Positions 53,323 through 61,936 of a stretch of DNA of 64,000 nucleotides are shown one piece after another. This DNA is from Winogradskyella psychrotolerans (GTDB taxonomy: Bacteria; Bacteroidota; Bacteroidia; Flavobacteriales; Flavobacteriaceae). The DNA lies in NCBI RefSeq assembly GCF_018860565.1, contig NZ_JAHKPS010000009.1:288618-352617 (forward strand), given 5' to 3'. Positions within the stretch are counted from its first letter, which is position 1; each line of letters begins with the position of its first letter. The notes below the pieces were generated by a model, which was given only the letters and a program-made list of their open reading frames with translations, was not told the DNA's origin and made no database searches. The position numbers and the translations under genes are program-made.

Positions 53323-55308
53323 ATGAAAATATTAGATAGGTACATACTTATCACATTTCTAAAGACGTTTTTTAGCGTCTTTATTATATTCATGTTTATC
53401 TTTATTTTGCAAGGTGTTTGGCTATATATAGCTGAACTTGCTGGTAAAGATTTAGACATTACTGTGACTGCGAAATTTATTTTGTACTATATGCCAAAGC
53501 TAATTCCTTTGGTGGTACCTCTAACCATTTTGTTATCCTCTATAATGGTTTTTGGGAACTTTGCAGAAAATTACGAGTTCGCAGCTATGAAATCTACAGG
53601 CATCTCGCTACAACGAGCCATGCGAAGTTTAAGCGTGTTTATTGTTGCGCTTGGAGTTGGATGCTTCTTTTTTGCCAACAACGTTATTCCTTGGGGAGAA
53701 TATAACTTCTATAACTTAAGACGAAATATTGCTAAAGTAAAACCAGCATTAGCGATTGCTGAAGGTCAATTTAATGAAATTGGTAACATTAATATTAAAG
53801 TCGAAGAAAAGTATGGTGACAGAGGTCAATTTCTAAAAGGAGTTGTTATTCATAAAAAAAATCCCGCACGTTCAGGGAATTATACCGTTATTATCGCAGA
53901 AAAAGGGGAATTAAAAAGTAGTCCTGACTCCAATATTCTTCAACTTGAATTAATAAACGGAAATTATTACGAAGAAGTAATCAATAAAAACTCAAAGAAA
54001 AACCTAAATAAACCACATGTTAGGAGCTATTTCGAAAACTATTTATTTAATGTAGATTTAGAAATATTAAATTCTGAGGACTTAGAAGAAAAAAGTCACA
54101 ACGACAGGTACAATATGCTTAATGTAAGTCAATTATTAAGGCAAATTGATACACTCGAAAAAAAGAAAAACAAGGATTATTCAGATCTATCAAACACCCT
54201 GTATAACAGAAGTACTTATGCCTCATTAGGTACAAATATAGATACGACAAAAACCGATACTATTTTTAAAGGCGAAAGCATATTAGACCTTTATAATACC
54301 ACTCAAAAAATCCAAATTGTAAACTTGGCTTTAAGCTCTTCAAATAGTACAAGACAAATTATAGATGCAAATACCAAATCTTTTGAAAAATCTTCTTTTT
54401 GGCTAAATGATCATATTATAGCTTTGCACGATAAATTTGTTTTAGCCTTTGCTTGTGTTATACTCTTCTTTGTTGGTGCACCACTTGGAGCTTTAATTCG
54501 TAAAGGCGGACTAGGCTTACCAATGGTTGTTGCCATTGTGTTATTTTTAGCCTATCATTTCTTTAATATTTTCGCTAAAAACAGTGCAGAAAAAGGCGGT
54601 TTAGATCCCATAATTGGTGCGTGGTTATCGACGGCCGTTATGTTACCTCTAAGTATTTACTTAACGACACGAGCTACAAATGACAAAGGTGTTTTTCAAT
54701 TTGACGTTATTTTAGTTCCTTTAAAACGCTTGTTTACATCAAAAAATGAGCTTCAACTTTCTGAAAGTGATACCAAAACTTATAATTATTATAAAAAATA
54801 CTCAATTGAAGAGCTGGTAAGTATTATAAAAAAGCAAGATGAATTTGATATCGATAAAAAACCAAAAGAGATTGCTTTACATAGTTTATTAAATCGTAAA
54901 ATTTCACTTGAAAGTTTAAAATCTGAAGGTCTAGAAATTCCTGATAAACTTATAAAAGCCCGTGTTTTATTGAAAGATTATAAAGATTACTCTAAAACGA
55001 GTTTAATTAGCTATTCTACAGGAGTCATTCTATTAGTATTATATTTTGTATTTAGAAATAATAATCTAGCTCAAATTGCAGAAGCCTCTTTAAGCTTAAG
55101 TATTATTGCGTTACTATTTTTTGCTATTTATGTTATTGTAGATGCTTTTGTATATTCAAAATTCTATAAAACTATTGATCAAAAAGGCAAACGCATCAAC
55201 CCATTAATTCTTATTCTTACGCTGCCTCTATATCCTTTAAAGTATATAATGTTAAGAAACCGAATTTCGCAAGACTTCTATCTAAGCTGTCTTCAAAATA
55301 TAAAATAA
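53323..55308 (+). CDS. LptF/LptG-family lipopolysaccharide-export permease
   Basis: A 661-residue inner-membrane permease of the lipopolysaccharide transport complex. N-terminal helices (about 10-35, 62-82, 100-120) carry the family start MKILDRYILITFLKTFFSVF and ENYEFAAMKSTGIS. A periplasmic beta-jellyroll region (about 130-380) follows, then three helices (about 385-460, with FFVGAPLGALIRKGGLGLPMVVAI). The last 180 residues are an extra cytosolic segment and two more helices (about 568-608) beyond the E. coli proteins; I have seen such extensions in Flavobacteriia. It cannot be called LptF or LptG from sequence alone. Confidence 0.92.
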   Translation: MKILDRYILITFLKTFFSVFIIFMFIFILQGVWLYIAELAGKDLDITVTAKFILYYMPKLIPLVVPLTILLSSIMVFGNFAENYEFAAMKSTGISLQRAMRSLSVFIVALGVGCFFFANNVIPWGEYNFYNLRRNIAKVKPALAIAEGQFNEIGNINIKVEEKYGDRGQFLKGVVIHKKNPARSGNYTVIIAEKGELKSSPDSNILQLELINGNYYEEVINKNSKKNLNKPHVRSYFENYLFNVDLEILNSEDLEEKSHNDRYNMLNVSQLLRQIDTLEKKKNKDYSDLSNTLYNRSTYASLGTNIDTTKTDTIFKGESILDLYNTTQKIQIVNLALSSSNSTRQIIDANTKSFEKSSFWLNDHIIALHDKFVLAFACVILFFVGAPLGALIRKGGLGLPMVVAIVLFLAYHFFNIFAKNSAEKGGLDPIIGAWLSTAVMLPLSIYLTTRATNDKGVFQFDVILVPLKRLFTSKNELQLSESDTKTYNYYKKYSIEELVSIIKKQDEFDIDKKPKEIALHSLLNRKISLESLKSEGLEIPDKLIKARVLLKDYKDYSKTSLISYSTGVILLVLYFVFRNNNLAQIAEASLSLSIIALLFFAIYVIVDAFVYSKFYKTIDQKGKRINPLILILTLPLYPLKYIMLRNRISQDFYLSCLQNIK

Positions 55309-55339
55309 CTGTATCTTTACTTCATCTAAAAAAATCATA

Positions 55340-56488
55340 ATGATAACTAAAACCAAACATACAAAAATGAGCCTAAACACTATAGAAGAAGCCATTGAAG
55401 ACATAAGACAAGGCAAGGTTATTATTGTTGTAGATGATGAAAATCGTGAAAACGAAGGAGACTTTTTAGCTGCAGCAGAAAAAGTAACTCCGGAGATGAT
55501 AAATTTTATGGCTACACATGGTCGTGGTTTAATTTGTGCTCCACTTACAGAACACCGTTGTGAAGATTTAGAATTAAACATGATGGTAAGAAATAACACA
55601 GACCCAATGGAAACTGCTTTTACAGTTTCTGTAGATTTAAGAGGTAATGGTGTAAGTACTGGTATTTCTGCAAGCGATAGAGCAAAAACGGTACAAGCTT
55701 TAGTAAAAAAAGACACCAAGGCTTTTGAATTAGCAAGACCAGGTCATATTTTCCCTTTAGTTGCTAAAGAAGGTGGTGTTTTAAGACGAACTGGCCATAC
55801 AGAAGCAGCCATAGATTTTGCGCGTTTAGCTGGTTTTGAACCTGCAGGAGTTATTGTAGAAATAATGAATGAAGATGGTACAATGGCACGCTTACCACAA
55901 TTAATAAAAGTGGCCAAAAAGTTTGATTTAAAAATTGTATCTATTGAAGATTTGGTGGCTTACCGAATGGAATATGATTCTTTAATTGAAAAGAAAGAAG
56001 ACTTTGATATTGAAACACGTTTTGGTAAATTTAGATTGAGAGCTTATTTACAAACAACCAATAACCAAATTCATATTGCTTTAACAAAAGGAACTTGGAA
56101 ATCTGACGAGCCAATTCTAACACGTGTTAATGCTACTTTAGTAAACAATGATATTTTAGGTACTTTAACAAATAATGCAGACAAAAAGCTAGATGATATG
56201 TTTAATGTAATTAATACAGCTGGTAAAGGCGCTATTATATTTATTAATCAACAAGCTGAGTCTATGAACTTACTAACACGCCTTTCTATTCTTAAAGAAA
56301 ACCAAGTTGAAGGTAAATTAGTTAAAGCTCCAAGCATTGGTATGGACACTAAAGATTTTGGTATTGGCGCTCAAATACTACACGATCTAAAAATAAGCAA
56401 GCTCAAATTAATATCCAACAGCTTACAAACTAAACGTGTTGGGATGATTGGTTATGGTTTAGAAATTGTTGAATATGTAGAATATTAA
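55340..56488 (+). CDS. ribB: 3,4-dihydroxy-2-butanone-4-phosphate synthase with degenerate cyclohydrolase II domain
   Basis: Makes the four-carbon precursor of riboflavin from ribulose 5-phosphate. Residues about 10-215 form the RibB domain with VVDDENRENEGDFLAAAE, HGRGLICAPL, STGISASDRAKTV, RPGHIFPL and RRTGHTEAAIDFARLAG. Residues about 225-382 align with GTP cyclohydrolase II but lack the zinc/catalytic core (no CLTGD...RCDC), so this half is probably structural or regulatory. Two starts are possible (55340 or the Met at 55367, MSLNTIEEAIED). It is the last gene of the ftsK cluster. Confidence 0.92.
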   Translation: MITKTKHTKMSLNTIEEAIEDIRQGKVIIVVDDENRENEGDFLAAAEKVTPEMINFMATHGRGLICAPLTEHRCEDLELNMMVRNNTDPMETAFTVSVDLRGNGVSTGISASDRAKTVQALVKKDTKAFELARPGHIFPLVAKEGGVLRRTGHTEAAIDFARLAGFEPAGVIVEIMNEDGTMARLPQLIKVAKKFDLKIVSIEDLVAYRMEYDSLIEKKEDFDIETRFGKFRLRAYLQTTNNQIHIALTKGTWKSDEPILTRVNATLVNNDILGTLTNNADKKLDDMFNVINTAGKGAIIFINQQAESMNLLTRLSILKENQVEGKLVKAPSIGMDTKDFGIGAQILHDLKISKLKLISNSLQTKRVGMIGYGLEIVEYVEY

Positions 56489-56540
56489 AAATAAGAAAGC
56501 CACTCCCTACAGTGACTTTCTATACGTTCCCATAAACATG

Positions 56541-56569
56541 AAAACTTCTCAAATATTGAGTTTTTTTTT
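56541..56569. terminator. Terminator between ribB and the fibre-like gene
   Basis: CTCAA and TTGAG arms around ATA are extended by A/T pairs and followed by a run of nine Ts. It lies between convergent genes. A second weaker hairpin (GAAAGCCAC with GTGACTTTC) precedes it at about 56495-56520. Confidence 0.7.
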
Positions 56570-56579
56570 ATAATTTATA

Positions 56580-58286
56580 CTACTCTTTAGTTCTTTTTTC
56601 AGACTTAATATCTTTTGCTTGGTCTAAACTATAATTTTGTATTATTTCTGAATTATTGTCTTGTGAGGTTTCGTTACTATGATTCACTTCTTCGCTTTTA
56701 TTTTCTAAAACTTGTATTCTTTCTTTATTTTCTCCAAATTTTCTATTTAAAGGTTTAAAACGCATATCTGTATATTTAGAGACTAAACCACCTCTTTCTT
56801 CATCTGCTCTAGTTGCTACGATTTGATAACTAAACTTTGTGTTTGAATCGCCATTGTTTAACTCAACAACCTCAAACCCATGAGCTGTTTTGTTGGTGAC
56901 ATAGACACCATTACAATCTCCTTCTAATTGCACAAATACTTTCATAGGATGATTTTCATCTACTGCTATATTCTTTGTTAAAATAGGGTCGAGCTTAATA
57001 AAGGCTCTACCGCTACTTAATTGACCTATTCCATAATCTTGAAACAATGCCTCTGGAGCCTCTGGAGCTACCATAATTCGCTCTTCTCCAGCATTGTCTT
57101 TTACTAATGTTGAAACAGCTCCAATGCCTAAAATTTTGTAAGCCGTATTATCTATTATAGAACCAACTGTTGCCATTGCAGGAATAGTATAGGTAGCTGT
57201 ACCATTGTAACCTGCAACATAAAATAATCCTCCCATTTTGTCATTGGTAGTACTTACATTAACATAATCAGCCTTACCTTCTACTCCTATTTTTGTTGCG
57301 GCAGCATTAATACCTGTAATTCCATCTGTAAAATAATAACCATTTGATACCCATCCTAAATCACAATAAACATTATTAGAGCTCACAACAATACCATGGT
57401 TGTCTGTTGTTGTTGTCGCAGTTATAGCTCTTCCAGTACCTCTTTGTATTACAGTCATTGCATCAACATTACCTGTAGTTTTATCAATATTTAAACCTCT
57501 TACATTAGCATTAGATCTAATGTCTATTTTTGCTGAAGGAGCTGTTGTACTAATTCCTATTCTGTCAGTTCCTCCATTTACAAAAAACATATTAGCATCA
57601 TTATTAGACTCAATTCTAAAATCATTATCTCCACTTGTTTCATTAAATACAGCAGAGCCCCTAACGTCTAAAGTTGATCCAGGTGATGTTGTGCCAACAC
57701 CAACTCTATTTGTACTTGCATCTACATAAAACGTATTATAATCAATGCTTAAATCTCCATTATTACCATACTGCAAATACATTAATGTATCATCATTTGT
57801 TATAACTTCATTGCCATCTAATCGTAATGAATTACCTATTTCTAAAACACCAGAGCCTGGATTTCCATTAGCATCCGCAGTATTTGTAAACTCAACTCTG
57901 CCTGAATTTACTTGAAAATCACCATTCGTTGCGTTTATTATTCTACCAGCACCTGGCCCACCTTGGTTATATGCTTGGTTTAAGGTATTTCCTGCACGTG
58001 AAATTGGAATCCAATTAGCTCCATTCCAAAAATAATAGCCTACTCCATTTCCTCCAAGAACAGCAGCATTGGTATTCCAAACTAATAAACTTGTTGCTGG
58101 TGTAGCAATTGGTGAGGTACCATTTGTAACATTTACTAAACTTACACGTGGAATTAATAATCCGCTATCTGAAGATGAGACATCTAAAGCAGATGAAGCA
58201 TCTGGGTTTGTAGTACCAATACCAACTTGGGCATATGATAGTACTGTTAGTAAACAAAAACTAATAATAATGGCTGTTTTTTTCAT
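56580..58286 (-). CDS. Secreted fibre-like surface protein
   Basis: A 568-residue exported protein with a signal peptide ending at LSYAQ (about 20). Three copies of a VGIGTTxPxxxLDV-type motif (QVGIGTTNPDASSALDV at 20-36, RVGVGTTSPGSTLDV at 194-208, RIGISTTAPSAKIDI at 242-256) are typical of phage-tail-fibre-like and flavobacterial surface proteins that trimerise through beta repeats. The C-terminal part (about 480-568) has beta strands then a charged helix likely to be a coiled coil. No S74 autoprotease or T9SS sorting tail is visible. It lies downstream of a hybrid two-component regulator on the same strand and may be its target. Confidence 0.75.
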   Translation of the reverse strand: MKKTAIIISFCLLTVLSYAQVGIGTTNPDASSALDVSSSDSGLLIPRVSLVNVTNGTSPIATPATSLLVWNTNAAVLGGNGVGYYFWNGANWIPISRAGNTLNQAYNQGGPGAGRIINATNGDFQVNSGRVEFTNTADANGNPGSGVLEIGNSLRLDGNEVITNDDTLMYLQYGNNGDLSIDYNTFYVDASTNRVGVGTTSPGSTLDVRGSAVFNETSGDNDFRIESNNDANMFFVNGGTDRIGISTTAPSAKIDIRSNANVRGLNIDKTTGNVDAMTVIQRGTGRAITATTTTDNHGIVVSSNNVYCDLGWVSNGYYFTDGITGINAAATKIGVEGKADYVNVSTTNDKMGGLFYVAGYNGTATYTIPAMATVGSIIDNTAYKILGIGAVSTLVKDNAGEERIMVAPEAPEALFQDYGIGQLSSGRAFIKLDPILTKNIAVDENHPMKVFVQLEGDCNGVYVTNKTAHGFEVVELNNGDSNTKFSYQIVATRADEERGGLVSKYTDMRFKPLNRKFGENKERIQVLENKSEEVNHSNETSQDNNSEIIQNYSLDQAKDIKSEKRTKE

Positions 58287-58656
58287 GGTTGGTTATTTTA
58301 ATGGTGAACTTATTCTTTGCTAAAATGTGTGCTTTTTATAACCTTATTTTTATGTACTATATTTAAATTATATGTACCTTTTTCTAAAAGGTTAACATTT
58401 ATATATATTTTATTTGATGACAATTTTTCAATATTGCCCACAAGCTTTTTATTAGTCATAAAGCTATTAATGAAGGGTTAAAAATTTTAATTAATAAGGA
58501 AGGGTATTACATTTGTAAAATTAGTTGAGACGTAACTAATTAATTATAAGATATGTAACAAATACTATGAGTTATGTAACATGTCAATGAATACAAGCAT
58601 TACGAGCCATGAAGAGCATTAAATTTAGCTCAATAAATGGAAAAATATAAGACTAA
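58287..58656. other. 370-base intergenic region with TGTAACA repeats
   Basis: No ORF of coding character. It carries TATGTAACA at 58552-58560 and again at 58573-58581 (21 bases apart), plus the palindrome TTACATTTGTAA at 58507-58518. The same words recur upstream of the hybrid regulator. Confidence 0.6.
58552..58581. repeat. Direct repeat of TATGTAACA, candidate operator
   Basis: Two identical 9-mers start 21 bases apart, about two DNA turns, upstream of the secreted fibre-like protein. The TGTAACA core is shared with 61470-61488 and 61531-61537. Confidence 0.5.
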
Positions 58657-61401
58657 TTACTGCTTAGAAATAAACTCGGTTGGAGAACAACCATACATTT
58701 CTTTAAAACATTTTGCAAAATAAGAATGGTCATTAAAACCCACCGAATATCCAATCTCAGAAACATTTGCATCGCTCTTTTTAAGCAGATCCGCTGCTAA
58801 TTTTAAACGTTGAGAACGTACAAATTCTGTTGCAGACAAACCTGTAAGTGCTTTTAATTTTCGGTGTAATTGCATACGACTCATACCTAATGCTTTGCTG
58901 AAATCTGCTGCACTAAAATTTGGTTCTGTAATGTTGTCATCAATAACAGTGTTTACCTTTTCTAGAAATTGAGCATCAAAGTTATTAATAGCTATATCTG
59001 TTGGTTTTAACACTAATTCTTGACTATAGCGCTCACGAAGTTTTAACCTAGATTCAATTAATTTTTTTACTCTAATTTCTAATAATTTTGTTTTAAAAGG
59101 CTTAGTAATATAATCATCTGCACCTGTTTCTAACCCTTTAAATCTATCAGTATCTTCAGTCTTTGCTGTTAATAAAATAATAGGAATATGACTAGTACGT
59201 TCGTCTTGTTTAAGAATTTCAGATAATTGGAAGCCATTTAATTTTGGCATCATTACATCAGATATAATAATATCTGGGACTAACACAATAGCCTTTTCTA
59301 CTCCTATTTCGCCATTAGCAGCCTCAACCACTTGATAGCTGTCTTTAAAAACCGATTTAACAAAAGTTCGTATATCCTCATGATCATCTACAATCAATAA
59401 AATAGGACGGTTCTCATCTATAACGGCTTTAACTGCTGCTTTTTCTAATTTAATTGTATCCTCTTTTTGTTTAATCATTGAAGGATTGGTAAAAACACCT
59501 GCGAAATCACTTGGCTTAAATTGTGACTTAAGAATGGGTAAATAAACTTTAAATAGTATTGTTTTATTAGAAGTATTTTCTACAGTAATTTCTCCATAAG
59601 ATAAGTTAACAATCTCTTTTACTAATGATAAACCTATGCCGACTCCTTCTGTATTTTCATCTGCTTGATAAAAACGGTTAAAGATATTATCAACCTGCTT
59701 TTTGGTTAATAAATTACCTTTATTCTCTACCTGCAGTTGTAATGTATCATCTAGAACTAATGCATTAAAATTTATAGCACTATTTTTAGGTGTGTATTTA
59801 AAAGCATTAGACAGTAAATTTATAACCGTTTTTTCAATAACATCTTTATCAAACCAAACGTTATTTAATTCATCTATATTAATAGTATAGTTTATGTGTT
59901 TCTGAGTGGCTTGATGTTGAAAAGAAGATGCCATAGATTTTAACAAAACAGATAAATCTCCTTGACTTACTTTTAGTTTTAAATGACCAGCCTCTAACTT
60001 AGATAGGTCCAACAATTGATCTACTAAATTGAGTAATCTATCCGAATTACGTTGAATCATTTCAAAATCAGTTCTATCTTCTTCTGTAAGGTTTGAACTG
60101 TTTATGCGCTTATCTATTGGTCCAGAAATTAAGGTTAATGGTGTTCGAAACTCGTGAGATATATTGGCGAATAATTTTGATTTAAAATCATCGAGTTCTT
60201 TTAATTTTTTTGTGGTTTTTTGTCGGTTTTGAAATAGAACAAAAAAGAATAATCCCGCTATTGTTGTTAATCCCAAACCTCCTAAATAAAGATTGCGCTG
60301 ATTAGTTTTCTGTTCTTCAGATAATTTTTTTTGCGATTTTAACAGTATGATTTCTCGCTCTTTTTTAGCCGCTTGATATTTAGCATCTAATTCAATCGCA
60401 TTTTTACTATTCTCCTCTTTAAATATAGAATCCTTAAATACAAACGCTTTCTGCATATTCACAAACGCATTTTTATAATCGTTCTTTAACTCATATAAAT
60501 AAGCATAATCTTTATATAAATTCTTTCTTCTATCGTCGGTAGAAAAACCATGCGTTTTAAAAATAGCGGCTGCAGAATCTAAATATTTCAACCCTTTGTC
60601 TGGCTGGTTAAATCTTCTAAAAACAGAACCTAACCCATAATAAGCTTCACTGATTTTTACAGAATCATTTGATTTTTTAATAACTTCTAATCTTTTCTTA
60701 TAATTAATCTCAGCTGCTTTATAATCTTTGCTCGAAGCATCTATAGATGCCAATGTATAATACACATTCGCAATAAATTTGTAATTCTTTTCTTTTTGAT
60801 AATATTCTAGGACCTTATTAACGTATATCCTTGCTGTATCTAAATGCTCCTTAGTATCTCTTGCCTGGGACATAAATCCGTGCCACTCACCCAATCTATA
60901 TTTTGTAAGGTTAATTAATTTTTCGTCGTTAGTCTCCTCCGCAAGATTTATCGCCTCCAATATATAATCCTTAGCCTTTAAAACTCCTGGCATCGTCAAT
61001 CTGAATTTAGAGATTTCTGCACGATAAATTTTAGTCATTATGTAGTCCTCTGTAATGACCTTCTCTATTTGATATAATGAATCTATTTTATTGAAAAAAA
61101 TTAAGGCAACATCATCTTTTTGTTGTTTGTAAAACAATTTACCTTGCTGTAAAAATGCTTTACTTAATAAATCTTTATCACGTAATCTAAGCGCTATTTT
61201 TTCGGTAGTCTTCGCATATATTTTACTCGAATCACGATTTTTATTCTCAATAAGTTTTGAAATATTTAAATTAAGTTGTGCTTGATGTTGACTAATTTCT
61301 GTGTCTGACAAAAGAACTTTTAATGAATCTAACTTCTTTTGGTTTTGCCCATAGAAAACAAATGATATGAGTAAGAAAATAATAAAAAGCTGATATTTCA
61401 T
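58657..61401 (-). CDS. Hybrid two-component regulator: TPR sensor, histidine kinase, receiver, AraC output
   Basis: From ATG 61401 (MKYQLFIIFLLISFVFYG; an ATG 11 codons earlier is possible) the 914-residue protein carries all steps of a two-component system. A signal/anchor at 1-18 and a periplasmic TPR-type helical sensor (about 30-350) are followed by a membrane helix at about 371-391, HisKA with His416 in ANISHEFRTPLT, HATPase (LLSNAFKYTPK, GVGIGLSLVKEI), a receiver domain with acceptor Asp715 in DIIISDVMMPKLNG, and an AraC-type helix-turn-helix (about 820-914). It lacks the beta-propeller sensor of the Bacteroides glycan regulators. Kinase and receiver key residues are intact. Its likely target is the secreted protein downstream and itself. 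Confidence 0.95.
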   Translation of the reverse strand: MKYQLFIIFLLISFVFYGQNQKKLDSLKVLLSDTEISQHQAQLNLNISKLIENKNRDSSKIYAKTTEKIALRLRDKDLLSKAFLQQGKLFYKQQKDDVALIFFNKIDSLYQIEKVITEDYIMTKIYRAEISKFRLTMPGVLKAKDYILEAINLAEETNDEKLINLTKYRLGEWHGFMSQARDTKEHLDTARIYVNKVLEYYQKEKNYKFIANVYYTLASIDASSKDYKAAEINYKKRLEVIKKSNDSVKISEAYYGLGSVFRRFNQPDKGLKYLDSAAAIFKTHGFSTDDRRKNLYKDYAYLYELKNDYKNAFVNMQKAFVFKDSIFKEENSKNAIELDAKYQAAKKEREIILLKSQKKLSEEQKTNQRNLYLGGLGLTTIAGLFFFVLFQNRQKTTKKLKELDDFKSKLFANISHEFRTPLTLISGPIDKRINSSNLTEEDRTDFEMIQRNSDRLLNLVDQLLDLSKLEAGHLKLKVSQGDLSVLLKSMASSFQHQATQKHINYTINIDELNNVWFDKDVIEKTVINLLSNAFKYTPKNSAINFNALVLDDTLQLQVENKGNLLTKKQVDNIFNRFYQADENTEGVGIGLSLVKEIVNLSYGEITVENTSNKTILFKVYLPILKSQFKPSDFAGVFTNPSMIKQKEDTIKLEKAAVKAVIDENRPILLIVDDHEDIRTFVKSVFKDSYQVVEAANGEIGVEKAIVLVPDIIISDVMMPKLNGFQLSEILKQDERTSHIPIILLTAKTEDTDRFKGLETGADDYITKPFKTKLLEIRVKKLIESRLKLRERYSQELVLKPTDIAINNFDAQFLEKVNTVIDDNITEPNFSAADFSKALGMSRMQLHRKLKALTGLSATEFVRSQRLKLAADLLKKSDANVSEIGYSVGFNDHSYFAKCFKEMYGCSPTEFISKQ

Positions 61402-61469
61402 AAAATATATTATTATACACTTAAAGATACGCAATATTATGAAAATGAATAATTTAAGATTATAATATT

Positions 61470-61488
61470 TGTAACACGATTTGTTACA
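61470..61488. promoter_or_regulatory. Inverted repeat TGTAACA-N5-TGTTACA, candidate operator
   Basis: Perfect 7-base arms separated by CGATT, 69 bases before the regulator ATG. The arms are the same word as in the 58552-58581 direct repeat. Confidence 0.5.
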
Positions 61489-61655
61489 TGCTTTATAATA
61501 AAGCAGGTTTTATTCTATTTTGCTCGCTTTTGTAACATTAATTTTAACTTCCCTTTCCGCATTAAATAATGTAATTAAACAAATAATTACACCTATAGAT
61601 ATAGCACTATAATTACCACAGAATAGACTCTTAATTGAAAATTAATAAGCTTATG

Positions 61656-61785
61656 TACGCTGTTTTACATACATATTATGTGTGCTTAAATTGTAAGATT
61701 AAGGTGCCTCATTGGCATTATAAAACCTTGGCCTAATATTTAAATAATACTTTTTCGCCTAAATTCTATAATACGCTGTCTTACA
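61656..61785 (+). repeat. Pair of 14-mer direct repeats
   Basis: TACGCTGTTTTACA (61656-61669) and TACGCTGTCTTACA (61772-61785) differ in one base and start 116 bases apart. Confidence 0.5.
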
Positions 61786-61936
61786 GATTTTACACCACCA
61801 ACAACCAACTTTAATTAGATAAAGCAGATTAAAAATAATGCCTCTCATTTTTTAACAGCTATATAAATAAGAATTAAGCGTTTAAATACCTACACTAATT
61901 GTAAGAATGGTAGGAAATAAAATATAGTTGGTAATT

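Larger units (their letters stand above)
61402..61936. other. 535-base intergenic region upstream of the hybrid regulator
   Basis: No coding ORF. It is dense in short repeats: inverted TGTAACA/TGTTACA at 61470-61488, TGTAACA at 61531-61537, GTAATTA with TAATTAC at 61571-61590, TACGCTGTTTTACA at 61656-61669 and TACGCTGTCTTACA at 61772-61785, ATTGTAAGA at 61690-61698 and 61898-61906. Confidence 0.6.

Noticed and set aside
57400..57729. 109-codon plus-strand ORF inside the fibre-like gene
   Set aside because: Antisense shadow with hydrophobic low-complexity sequence and no start context.
58287..61936. Long intergenic repeats as a CRISPR array or transposon end
   Set aside because: The words are short, unevenly spaced and without spacers, transposase or target duplications; they look like regulator sites.
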